Assembly: GCF_964199755.1 (NCBI RefSeq)
Contig: NC_133897.1
Location: 123,086,125-123,150,124 of the forward strand
Reading direction: 5' to 3'
From: Larus michahellis
Taxonomy: Eukaryota; Chordata; Aves; Charadriiformes; Laridae
DNA length: 64,000 nucleotides
The notes under the pieces are model-generated. The model saw only the letters and a list, made by a program, of their open reading frames with translations, had not been told where the DNA came from and did no database searches. Both the position numbers and the translations under genes were made by a program. Below are positions 11,001-23,283 of this stretch, piece by piece (within the stretch, counting starts at the first letter, position 1; each line of letters opens with the position of its first letter).

Positions 11001-14000
11001 GTGGGCTATATTACAGTGACTGCAAAGCATGGAAACCTGCTGTGTCTTTCTGTCACAAAAAGGCCCTGCCTGTGCTGTAGATCCTATGAAGAATTTGTAG
11101 AGATACTTGAAAGGATAAAACACTGTATAAATTCCTCAAGTTCAAAGAGAAAATACCACTCAGGATAAAAAAGGGAGCTTAGCCCAGCAGCAGCTTAACC
11201 ATATATGACAGCTCTACTGCTAAATCCTGCGCCATCAATGCAAATGCCTCTGGAGTTCACCAAGTAGCCAAGATGGAAGGACTAGAAGAAAGGCTTTGAG
11301 GATACTGACCTTGCGGGGAGGGGGGGGGTGGGGTGGGGAGGAGAGAGAGAAAAGGCATGTGCTTCCCAATAAATGATTCTGATTCTCTGGGCAGGATACG
11401 AACAGGGAAGGTTTAAAATGCGTACAGGCAGATCTGTCTTGCGTTTCTTGCGAAAACTACTTTTAAAGGCATTAATGTTTATTTGTCTGTATTTCTGTGC
11501 AATTATTATGCCATAAATAAAATTGGGAACTATGCAAGTTGGCAATCCTGTTATTCTAACTTAAGGATAGATTACACTAGGCCTGAACGATGCTTTTGAG
11601 AGCTGAGACATACAAAAATCATTAGCTATGTGCTCCTTCCTGTGCCATGTAATGACATGAACATTGGATCAAAGTTGACCACCTTCAGGTAATGAGGGTA
11701 ATCAAAAGTTCAGCAAAAAGGCTGGTTTAGAGGTGACACTTCCTTCTAGGTAGTTCTCTGTGACCTTCAATCATCTCTATGTGTCCTGGACCCAGCTGTT
11801 TTCTTGTCTTGCCAACTCCCTATAGAAATACACCATAGAAGAGTCATCCCAGCCGTTCTCCTGCTGGCCTCCCTCCCACCCCAGCACAGAGCTAATTACG
11901 GGCGCCCGAGGAAAGGAACGACACAACAGCATTTTTGCAGCAGTATTGATAACAGATGCTGTTTCAGGCACCTTATACCCAGTGCTCGCAGTCTTCATTT
12001 CAAGTAGTGCAGGCGTTTGGAAGGTAGGAAGTTACGTTGTATCCGGAAGTTCTTAATGTTAAATAAAATTAACATGGACGCATAGCAGTTAAGTGCAGTC
12101 CTAGGAAAGTATGTGTGAGATTGTGGTCACTGCTAAGAGGGGTGTGCTTGTTGGAGGGCATACTGTGGCTTTTTGGCCCTTGCTGGTGACCGCAGGCATA
12201 GAAATGGTTCACGTTGCTTTTGTCTGTTTCTAGGAAAAGGAAGAAGCATGGAGCTGCATCTCTGTTCTAAAGCTAAAGTATAGAATAAAGGTCCTCTCTT
12301 TTTTCCCCATGGTTTTGTTTTTTAGGAGACTGCAGTAATGTATTCTAAGCAGTCACAGGAGCTTTAATGACAGCTGTTTGGCTTGAAAGCCTGTATCTGT
12401 CAGTGTCTGTAACATGACTTGATGTAATCCTTTGGATTTCCTCATGTTTAAAAAAGCTGCGGAGTCTTCTTTGCCTACCAAAAGACATTTAACAGTTGAA
12501 GTTTTAGCAGGGAATATTTCTAAAATCTACCATTTTGCATATACTCTGTTTGATGATCCTACTGTTTATGTATTTTTAATACATCTCTCACATTAGTCTG
12601 AACATCCAATTAAGGACATGGCTTAGGAAAATATGGGAGCTTGGAGAAAAAAAAAAAGAAACAGAAATAAAATAACACAAGCAGAAACCTTAGCAGTCCC
12701 ATATCAGTATGATGTTTGCTGCTCAAAACTGAGGAAAATATGTGACGTTGTCTTTCACAGCAGACTTTATGCCTATATGCCTATGAGTCAATCTCATTTT
12801 ACTACTCAGCTGTCAAGATTTGTCCTTGAAACCCAAATTTCCCCTACGTACAGTGACATGTGTTTTGCAAGACCTTGAAACTACACAATGGAAGGAGAGC
12901 TGAAAACTGCTGCCAAATCTACGAGATGGTCGTGGTTATCGGGAGCTGATCAGAAACTTTAATTTCATGCACTACGGTACTACAGATTGAAGCCGGGGAG
13001 CTGCCGTGTGCAGGCGGGTAGTCGGCACCGAGCAGGTGGCTGCCCCTTTGGCCAGGTGGGGAAATGCAGATTTACCACAGAGGGCAGCAGGATGTGGCTG
13101 ATCGTTCCCTTGACATCAGCAGGTGGGCTGTTGGTTTCCTCCCATTTTGTTTGCCCAGAACACTTCACTTTTTCTCAAGCAGTGATGCTTGAAAGGGGAA
13201 GGTATCGGCTGGCGCAAGTGTGTCCTGTGGCATGCTGCCTCACTTAATATGCAAAGGAGGAGAGTGGGGATAGATGACCTGACTGTAGTCCTCCTGAGGA
13301 AGCTATTCTGAAACCAGCGAAGTCCAGGGCACTTGAATTTCATACTGTTTTTTTCAGAGGACTCTTGATGGCCCTGCCTAACAGAGAGAAAAAAGCGATG
13401 ATTGTCCCATTAGTATTACGATTTACATCCCAATTTGTTAATACCAACATACTTATCTTTGCTAAACTACAGACAAACAAACTTATTTCATCAGATCCAC
13501 TTATCCAAAATTACCAGTATACATCTGGGTGTCTCTCATGGGGCTTTGGGAGGGGGAAAAGGCTGTTTGGTTTTTCATGGTGGTATTTTTCCTTTCCTTG
13601 CTTTTCTTTTTATCAGCTTCTTTCAACTGAAATCAGCAAAGCTTGCATATTGTTGTAGTTAGCTCTTCATGTATCTATTTTCATTTAAGGACTATAAGAT
13701 GTGGGGTCAATCTACATTTTTCTGGCGGTCTTAAAATGCAGTAGTTAAGAACAATTTATTGCTTTGTTCACAAAGCCTTAAACCAAAAGGAGAGGTGTTT
13801 TTTTTAACACTTCCTTGTCTTTGGTAGCCTCACAGCAGTGGAACTTCCTGGGCCTCTTGCTGTCTGCGTGGTTAAGTCCAATGAATCTTTTTGTTAACAA
13901 GTGGCTAAAAATTTATTAAGAATATTTTTGCTCTTTATGCTTTACCTCATACTTCTACTTGTGTTTGGGTAGGACATGCCAGCGATTGGGACATAATTTA

Positions 14001-15150
14001 TGAAATGTTATTAAATGTTAACCCGTTTAAATTGAAGCTCCAGAATACACTCTTATGCAGTCCTTGAGTATTACAACATTTGTTAGCATGTGTTATGTGA
14101 GCAGTTAGGCTGGAAGCTTAGACCTTGAGAGGGCCTTTACTATTTTTTTCACAGTTTATTCCTTTTTTCCTTTTTTTTTTTTTGTTTTAAATAAGACAGT
14201 CCTCCCCTACCTTGCAAGAGCTGAGTGTCGGATGTGACTTTGTTTTGGAAAGTGGTAGCATACAATTCCATACTATTCACGAATCATCAATGTCATTAGA
14301 TTTCAAGGTGTTCAGCTGGATTTTGGTATATAAGGCTCTGCTCCATGTTGTCTCTGCATCTGTATTAACTGTCTTCTTAACTATTGCATTTTTCTACTTG
14401 GCAAATATTCCCAGCAGAAACAACTAGAGCAGTTGGTTGCTTCTAAAACTGCTGCATTTGTTACTGGTAACTGTACCGTTACCATTGTTTTTTTAATATT
14501 CTATTTTTAAATCTCCCATTTAAAAAGAAAATACATGGAACAGTTATCAAGAAATGCAGCAAAAAAGCTACCCCAGTCCAGAAGGCTTTACAGCAAAATA
14601 GAAAGCAGTGCAGCTAAACTGTGCCTTCTCGTACAAAAGGAGTGTGTAACACACAGTCTAGGCAGTAGATTCTTAGCTCCACTGAAGTCACTTCTGAGGG
14701 GCTCTGCCCTGACTCTGTGTGTTCCCCGTGAAGCTATTAATAGTGAAGCAACCAGCACACACACCGGGGCAGGATCAAACTACACTTGCATCAGAGAAGG
14801 GAAATAAATGCCTGAATATATACATACATACATGTCTGCAAAAGTCGGGTAACTGGATTTCTTAGCAATTTGGGATGGGGGTGGGGAGGAGAAGACAATG
14901 ATAATGCCAAAAAAAAGAAGGAAAGGAATCGACATCTGGAGGCTTTTTGGAATTATTTGTACAGTGCATCACAAAAACACAACAACAAAGAGAAGGTCAA
15001 AGTCCTAAGAACGTGGATTGCAAAGTCAGAGGCCCTTTCAAATGGCGTGGGGTCCATGCCTGCATTAATCTCAAAGTGACTTGTTTCAGTAAGATGGGAA
15101 TATTTTAAATATCAAGAATTGTTCTGTTCTCAGTCACCTGACAGGATGAA
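2100..15150. other. Non-coding stretch, probable first intron
   Basis: I see no supportable gene in these 13 kb. Open frames are short (longest about 187 codons on the minus strand at 10560-11123), lack recognisable domains and overlap frames on the other strand. Several pyrimidine tracts ending in CAG or TAG (for example before 3661 and 12235) resemble splice acceptors but are not followed by convincing coding sequence with a donor. Around 5795-5830 there is a fragment like the TGTAAATCC-containing old repeats of archosaurs. Small GC-richer patches at about 7480-7800 and 12980-13240 carry no clear signal. Confidence 0.6.
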
Positions 15151-15153
15151 CAC

Positions 15154-15575
15154 ATCATAGAATCACAGAATGGCAGGGGTTGGACGGGACCTTCAGGGTT
15201 CATCTAGTCCAACCCCCCTGCCAAAGCAGGTTCACTAGAGCAGCTTGGACAGGAATGCAACCAGGCGGGTTTTGAACATCTCCAGAGAAGGAGACTCCAC
15301 AGCCTGTCTGGGCGGCCTGTTCCAGTGCTCTGCCACCCTCAAAGTAAAGAAGTTTTTCCTCATGTTGAGATGGAATTTCCTGTGTTCTAGCTTATGCCCA
15401 TTGCCTGTTGTCCTGTCACTGGGCACCACTGAAAAGGGCCTGGCCCCATCTTCCTGACACCCACCCTTTAGATATTTATAAGCATTGATGAGCTCCCCTC
15501 TCAGTCTTCTCCAGGCTAAACAGACCCCGGTCTCTCAGCCTTTCCTCATAAAGAGAGGTGCTCCAGTCCCTTGAT
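15154..15575 (-). mobile_element. CR1 LINE (chicken repeat 1), 5'-truncated, minus strand
   Basis: Read on the minus strand, this is the 3' end of a CR1 non-LTR retrotransposon. The plus-strand sequence starts with ATCATAGAATCACAGAATGG, the complement of the CR1 3' tail. The body contains the familiar CR1 blocks around CAGCCTGTCTGGGCGGCCTG and CTCAGTCTTCTCCAGGCTAA. A minus-strand frame (15429-15235) encodes the terminal part of CR1 ORF2, with the characteristic [14 protein letters not shown] followed by a [11 protein letters not shown] block. CR1 copies are almost always 5'-truncated, as here, so this copy is non-autonomous. Its good preservation makes it the youngest mobile element in the window and the best clue to an avian origin. 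Confidence 0.95.
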
Positions 15576-18500
15576 TATTTCCTACTTGTAATTGGAGTTG
15601 TATTAAGTCTTCAAGTCCCAAACAGGTGGGAGTTCATCCATTGTTTTATTTACCAGCCAAGTGAATTTGTCTCCTGCGGTATTTAACTACTGCATCGCTG
15701 ATAATACTGGCCACTGCTAAGAATAATGGTTTTGTCAGATTTAGATCCATTTAACAACACTGACAAATAACAAATGCTTCTCTTTCTGTCAATACATCTC
15801 CTTTATAACTCTTTCAGCCTAAGTAGGAAAAAATGACATAATGAAAACATTGGGAGCTGATACTAGAGCTGACTTCCCATCGCAATTTCTGTGTGCAATC
15901 CCAGCTGGTTTAGCATGATCCAAGTGCCAAGTTAGCCCCTGGTTGTAGAAGGAAGGATTCTCAAGGCTGAACTATAATAAGTTGCAACCTTTCATGTTTC
16001 GTACACTTATTTCCTCTCTTATTTTCCTATCTGAGCACTTCAGATGATCGAAAATAACTGGCAAACATTTTTTTGCTTGTTTGTTTTTAAGTAGTTTTTT
16101 GAACTGACAAGACATGAAATCCTTAGACCAAAGGACAGTATTTTTCAGTCGGTTACAAATGTCTGAAAGTAGAGATGCTGAATATATTTACCTCAGCCAC
16201 GATTTTATTGCCATAATAAGATTTTTTTGCTTTGCTGCACACACCAGGACTTTAAGATTATGTTAGCTTACGCTGAGCTAAATCCAGATACGGGATTTGT
16301 TTGTAAAATATACAAGGAGAGGTTTGTGGCTGCAGAAAGTCTCTACAATCCCCTTTCCCTGAGAAGATATTAGCGGGGTGCTTTCATGCCATCCTAGCTA
16401 AAGTGACCTTGTTGTTCACACCCCTGCGAGGCTCCTGAGGAGCCAGGGGGTAACTTCATTGTGCCTCTTCCAGATGGCAGTGTCCTTTCCCTGTGGATGT
16501 TTTGGTTTTGATTACTCTGCCCAAGCTTGTGTTGACCAAAAGCGTATGAACTCGATGAACAATGTTCATAAGGTGCAGTAACTGTAGAAGAGGCACCTCC
16601 TGAGCGTGTGCAGCCCCTACCAAAGGTCACCCACCCATACAGCGTAAGCGCCTGAGTAAACCCGTGTGCTCCCCCTCAGCAGGAGCATCCACAATGGCTG
16701 GAGCTTAACTACTATCATTTGATGATTCATTTGCAGTGCTTATTTTCTAAAAATTGCATAGCCTGTTCTCAAAAGCAAGGCAAAGAAAAAAGCAGCTGTT
16801 ATGAAAAGAGAGGAAGAAAAACTCACACATACAAAACACAGAGCTTTAAAGAACCAAACCCACATTGTTAGGGTAGGAAAAAACCAACAATTTACCATGT
16901 CTTATCTTTGAAAAAGATCAGAAATAGAATTATATTTTTGAGGTACTAATCATATTTTAGACAATTATCAGCAACACTTGTGAGTCTAAGAACATATGGA
17001 TTTGAATTCAGTCCTGACTTGCATTTCTTACCTTGTGGAGTCTCATGGAGAATAAAACAGGGAATTCTTCCCTGTTCTAAAAAGACGTGCTTTTATATTC
17101 AGTACTAGTGAATTTTAGGCATGTAACATTGATACTGAAATAAACACACTGCTTTTTAAGTGTAAGAAGCATCAGAACGACCAATTGAAATTTTAATCTG
17201 TCCTATCATTGAATATGAAGATGGACTTCATAGTGCTTTTCTTTATTCTAGCATAGTTTATACAGAATTTGATTCAAAAATCAGAAAATTGGCATGACTG
17301 AAAAAATGAAAAAAATAATTTTCAGTGCTGTGTAATATTTTGCAAAAAGTACTTGCTTTCTCTAGAAACAACTGATCTGAAACTTCCCTTTCAGAAATTT
17401 CATAACATTTCTTTTAAAAATTCATGATTGAAATTAAACATTCTGAGTTCTCCAAATTCATTGTTTTCTTTTACCACAGTCCGAATTTTATTTTTTTCTT
17501 CCTAAGCTACGGCAGCACTTTGTCCATTCTTCCATGTCTCCCAGTAAGTCAGGCTGTCCAGCCTAGACATACATCTTTCATGGTGTGTCACCACTATGCA
17601 GCTTCTGTGCCCAGTGAGGAGGTTGTATTTGCTGCTGAGATGATGCTTTGTCCAAAAGCAGCCCCGTAGTCCAGTCTACAAGGCACCGAAATGAGAAGTC
17701 CAGTGGGGTACTCCAGTAGCCCAGAGAGACGCAGCTTATCCCAAAACAAAAACACTCAGTCAGCTTTGAAAGGGATACATTTTTTTCTGCATGAATTAAA
17801 CTTGGCTTTTAATGAAGTACGTCATTTGGATTTTGCTGGTGGAAGATTTCAGTTTCCAGCTCAAGTTAAAGCACTTGTGTGCTAAAACTCCCGCTGTTCA
17901 CTTTTGTTCTGCTGACCAGCTCTCTTCTGAGATTCTCTTATACTTTGTTTGTATGGGTTTTAACTGGGAAATATCCTTGTTGTGAAGGCTTATCTTCTTC
18001 TGAGATACATTCGCTGTTGTTACAAGTAGGGAACTATGGAACCAGTACTCTTTCTCACAGTGGAAGAAACACGTCCAGGTCAGATGATAAATTTTCTTGC
18101 AGACTGATACACACATTTATGTTGAAGGTCCTGCCCAACTTGGAGCCCGGAGAAACAAAAATTCCTGTCTCTGTGTGTGTGTGTATTTAAGGGAATAGCT
18201 CACAGATGAGTCATGAATGCAGCATTACTAATGACCCTACCCACACCACAGCTGCTGAACCTTGCTGCAAGGCAGAATGAGCTACAGACCTCCCCCAGAT
18301 GCCAAGAACATCTCATCAGTACTCCCTGGAGCTGATGGTCTCTGACAGGCTTTCAGACCTGGTCCCCACCTTCTAGCTGAGGAGCCTGTGCAGAGAGTCC
18401 CAGAAAAAAATCTCTTCCCTGCCCCGTGTGCAATGAGACTCACCCACATCCTCTCCATGGCCTCACCTCCTGTGCCATGAAATCTCCCAACCCCCAGCGA

Positions 18501-18874
18501 TTGCTGTAGCACTGAATTTACCTTTCAGTCGTGAAGCTGCAGCAGAGAATCACGCTGAATGAGTGAATGCATGCAAATAAATGTACACCACAAAGAATGG
18601 GGTAATTTCTGCAATCTTAATGTCCTGGCTATATGCCTATTAGCATTTTCTTTGATGGACTAGCTTTCCTTTGATGTAGGACATCATATGTATTTTTTTA
18701 AATGACCTTTGTAAAGGCAATTCATGAAAAAAAGGTAGAAATAGTGCAGTGTTGTTTTAGAATAGGCAAAAAATCCTTTTGTGGCTCTTCTTAGGCAAGC
18801 AATGTTTCTTCCAGGGCAACAAAAAATATGTTAGTTGAAAGTGGGATGAGAGCAATTAAGATCCAAGAAAGGGC

Positions 18875-18896
18875 TAATCCTAGAAAGCTAGGATTA
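18875..18896. repeat. Perfect 9-bp inverted repeat with 4-nt loop
   Basis: TAATCCTAG and CTAGGATTA are exact complements separated by AAAG. The stem is short and AT-rich, and no function is inferred. Confidence 0.6.
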
Positions 18897-21800
18897 AAGA
18901 AAGCTGAAAAGCGAAATTTCAGCTGAAGAAGAAAAGGCTGATAAATATATTGAAAGCTTTTGATGGCTACAAAATATATAGAAGGGCAGCTCATTTAATT
19001 TTGGCTTTTGCTTTTAACTGTCAGTTTACTATAACTGAATTTTTGTCTTCATTCTAAAGAACATTTTGGGGAATGGTGTTTCTTCTGCTCCTAACTGTGA
19101 TCTGCAAAATGAATTTGAAAGATTTGCCATATGAACATGTATCCTTGCAGTGTTTTCATTAAATCTAGATTTAATTGATTTTTCTTTTTGAGTTGAGGTC
19201 TATCATTCTTTTTTCTCCTTTGTATTTTGCTTTTCTGGTTTGCAACTATTGTGTCGTCTTCTGGGTCGGTGCAAGCCCATGTATTAAAAATAAGCTGTTT
19301 TTATAAGAATCCTGGCACTTCCCATTTGGAAACCCATTAATGAGTGCTGCTGTCTTTTTAAGCCCTGTGCTGCCTTGCAGTAGAGCCAGGGTAAGGGCTT
19401 GCCTTTTGATTGCTCCCACTCTCCCACTGCTACAAGCTATTCCTCCCTCTGAATGGGAGGTACGTCAACCTTTCCGAGAGTTGTCTCTTCATGGTTCTTC
19501 TTATGGGTGCTTCACCTGACAGATGCTTCCCAGAGCTGCTTAGTCTGCTACTGCATATTTGGAGATGTGTTTGGTTTTTGACAAAACTCTGTTATGTTTG
19601 CGTGCTTTAGCAAGCCTTTTTACTTACAGTCATTTCTACCATCTTAAGGTTTCTGTGAACCCAGGTGCTGCTGCTGGTCTTAAGCTGTAAGAAGAATAGT
19701 GATCCTGATTCCAACACAAGCAGATGGGACGGTTTTATGCATGGTTCTGTTTCCCTTTTCATTTTCAGTTTTAGCCATAAGAAAACATACTGCTCTGTGC
19801 ACTTTGAAGAAGGACATTCCCTGGCTCTTGGTCCTAGACTGTCATCTCAGAGGAACGTTCAGAACGAGAGAGTAACCGCACACCTGACTTGATGTTCCTG
19901 GCACCAGAGGCATATGAGTTGCTGGTGAAGACTTTGTTCTGTTGAGTGTCCAGATCCAAAAGCCTTTGACCATAAAATCAAGGAAAGGGGCTCCATGGCA
20001 GTGCAGGTAACAGTTCCCAGTCTGCTGTGATGTGGCTTGGGGAGTGATTGTGAGGCTTTTCAGGGTCTAGGAAGAGCAGTTGGGATACAGCGGTCCTTCA
20101 TTGCATTTCTGCCATGTGAATAAACAGTTGATGTGAAATTTTTAGTGGTGAATTGGGGGTATGAATACAGAAGCTTTAGGCTTTAGTCTCTTGCTGGCAT
20201 CTCTACAAGGGAGACGAAGTTGTCAGGCCTTGTTGCAACCCTCAGAATACTGGACTTTCTTTTAACATAGAACTGCTAGATAGTACAAGCTTTTAAACTA
20301 AAACAATGTTATCCTTTATGGTATTACAGAAAAACTTGGAAATAAAATATATTAGGAAAACATAAAAATCAAAAAACAAAATTTCTGAGCCAGTACTGTG
20401 ATTTCAGGGTGATTTGTGTTGATATTCTCCATTTTCTTTTGAAAATAAGATTAGTATCAAACATATTTTTTATCTGGAATTAGATCAGGCACCAAACAAG
20501 CAGCTCGTCTGGAGCATTTCAGTACAGCTTTACCACAGACCTATTTGAAGTTTAGGGCTTAATAAAGTAATTTTTACCAGTTAGGTATAGCAGTATGGAT
20601 TAGAGTTGCATGTGTAGCAGTATCCCTTAATCCGAATTAGTTGATTCTAGGAAGTGAAAGTCAAGTGCACGAATCTACTTTATGAGCAAATATAATGTAT
20701 TTTCAGTAGGGGTGTAGGAGATATGAGCCAATTTACATTATTGTACACTTATTGGTATTTTTCGTACTTTCATTGAGGAAATTATTTGTGTACTTCCTTT
20801 TGTGTGAAGGATTTTATTCCTTCCTCTTCTTCTAGCTTGTGTATCTGAAAATGGGAATCACGCTGGCTGTCAAGCATCATTGGATGTTCACTGATCATCT
20901 AAAACTAGAAAGTAATAATCACATTTTAGAAGGCAAGTGAAAATCACTGCTGACTCTTCCTTGTGAGTTGTGTTGTGAATAGACACATTGGATTGCAGAG
21001 AGTTATGATATAAGTGTGTTTGGAAAATTTATTCAAGAAAGAAAAGCTGAAAACAGGCTCAGTCAACTGGTGTGCCAGGTTTCATTCTGCCTTTATCTTT
21101 AGCTCCCACAGCAGGAGGAAGAGCTAATTAGTGATGTTCTTCAGTATTTGACAAAATATGAATCTACTGTGATTTCCAGACTTTGCTGAGGATGGATTAG
21201 GAGTGAGGGAACAGGGAGAGCTGCCGTACATGGTCAGTGTGGAGAAATTTGCTCTAAACTTGACCTATACCACTGCTACCAGTCTATCATTATTCACAAA
21301 CATGAGTGAAAAATACAACAGATACATTGACAGAGTATCCTAGCAGAGGCTCTCAATTTTTAAAAACATTTTTTTTAATTCCTTTTGGAAATAATTCTAA
21401 GAATTGGTAGTTACCAGTGTCCTTTCAACTATAATCAATTATAATAATTAGAATAGTAGAAATATATACTTGAAGAATAGACGTGAGTAGGACAAACAAT
21501 CTATGGCAGCAGTAACTTTATGCAAAGAGCCATGCTATGCAACCCAGTGGAGTTTCTTGCTGTGTGTGAGGTTCAGTGCAGGTGTGTATCCTCCCTGGCT
21601 CTGAGCCTGGGATAAACAACTTGATCTTCTTTTTGGGTGGATAAAGTGGCGCTGAGAAATGTTTTTTCTGAGACCTTTTAGGTGAAAATCTAATACCAAA
21701 TTGTTTCTGCTGTGCTTCATTAGAGGTGCTTGCAACTGGATTGCTATTGATTGCTTTTCAAATCAGATTCTGCATTTTAAAAAGTTTTAACAGAAAAATG

Positions 21801-22463
21801 ACAGTGATGTATGTGTACCTTAGTATCCCTCTGTCAGATGTGACGGAAACTGCAGTTTATCATTGACCTGTTAGTGTCAGAGAAGCCAATGACTATTCAC
21901 AACTCAAAGGCCCTGATCCTAAAATCACCTAAAAGTTGTGTGTCCTTATTAATGTAAGTAACTGTACTGAACATCATGGGATTACTCATGTTCACAAAAC
22001 AAAGTGAGTTTGAGTGATCCTGGAATCAGTACCTTGGAAGCTGTTCATGTAAAGAAAAGCTATGATCAGATAACCAAAATCAGCAAGGCAGCAAGTATGA
22101 GATAGGCACTAGTGCTCATGACACTAAAAGTTTCCCTGTGCTTTCCAGCTCACAATAGCAAAATATACAAGGTTAAAAATACAGATTGTGGTATTAATCA
22201 CTAAAAATTTTTTTGCCACTTTTGTCACCAGTTTATGTAGCTGGCTGAAGTCAGTGGGTTATGCCAGTTAGGTCAGGCTGAGATTTTACTCATTTTCACC
22301 CATTCTGTACTTTCTCTTTGCTTTGTGCAGGCCAGTTTTTTTTAAGCAACATTGTTGATACATGTGACATTTCCTTATCTTCTTTAGCGTAATAATGACA
22401 TCAGACACAGCACTAGGAAATGCTGAGGCATCTTCAGGTCCTGCTATAGCAAAGGAATGTGTA

Positions 22464-22498
22464 TAGATCTTGTAGGGGTGTTTAGATCTTGTAGAGGT
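22464..22498 (+). repeat. 16-base direct repeat, two copies
   Basis: TAGATCTTGTAGGGGT (22464-22479) recurs as TAGATCTTGTAGAGGT (22483-22498) with one difference and a three-base spacer. It looks like a small local duplication. Confidence 0.75.
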
Positions 22499-23266
22499 AC
22501 TCAACATCTTTCATGGGTAAAGTCCTGATACATTTGTGTGTACAGTAGAAGTCCACAGCTCAGCTGAAGGTGGGCCTTCAAAGACTCCACCAGCTGGTGT
22601 GAGAGCCTCTAATGATACCACCTCCTCATCTTCACCCTCCTTTTCACCCATCCTACCCCTCCCTGCATTCCCCCTCATTTCCCCTTCGAGGCTACCCTAT
22701 GGATTTGGTCACCAGCTCAGCATCCCAGAGCCCTGGCTCCCTGTGCTGCAGGAAAACAACAAAACACTCTCTTCGGCAGTCACTGCCGGTCAGCCATAGC
22801 TTTTTCTCTGTGATGAAGGTTATTCTGAGAGTTTAGCAGTTCCTGCTTGGGGGGATAGGACGGTAAGAAACATGTTTGGTTTTTTTCAGTTTATGCCTTT
22901 ACAGATTTTTCCTTTTGTTTTGCCTTCTGTCTTCCTTTATTTTAACTCTACCCCTTCTTCAGTCACAGTAGTTAAAAATATAAAGAACATGAAGTACATT
23001 TTGAAAGCAAATATTTTGAAAACTGGAAAAAACAGGAACAATTCATACAGCTTTCACTGAAAATAAAACAATTTTCAGACAGTAGTAATATTTATTGTTT
23101 CATTGACTGTGCTGTGCACATATGTTAAAAATGGTCCTTCAACTGACTATCTCCCAAGGTAGGTAATTGTATCAAACCTAAATTCTCTAGTCCATTACTT
23201 TTGCAGACCTACCTGGCTAAACTGCTATCCCCATTTGCATTGTGGTGGATTTCCACCAAAGTCTTC

Positions 23267-23283
23267 AAAAAAAAAAAAAAAAA
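23267..23283 (+). repeat. Poly(A) run, 17 bases
   Basis: An uninterrupted A17. No recognisable retroposed sequence lies upstream, so it is recorded only as a homopolymer. Confidence 0.9.

Noticed and set aside
10560..11123. 187-codon minus-strand frame
   Set aside because: No recognisable domain, no promoter or splice context, and composition like surrounding non-coding DNA.
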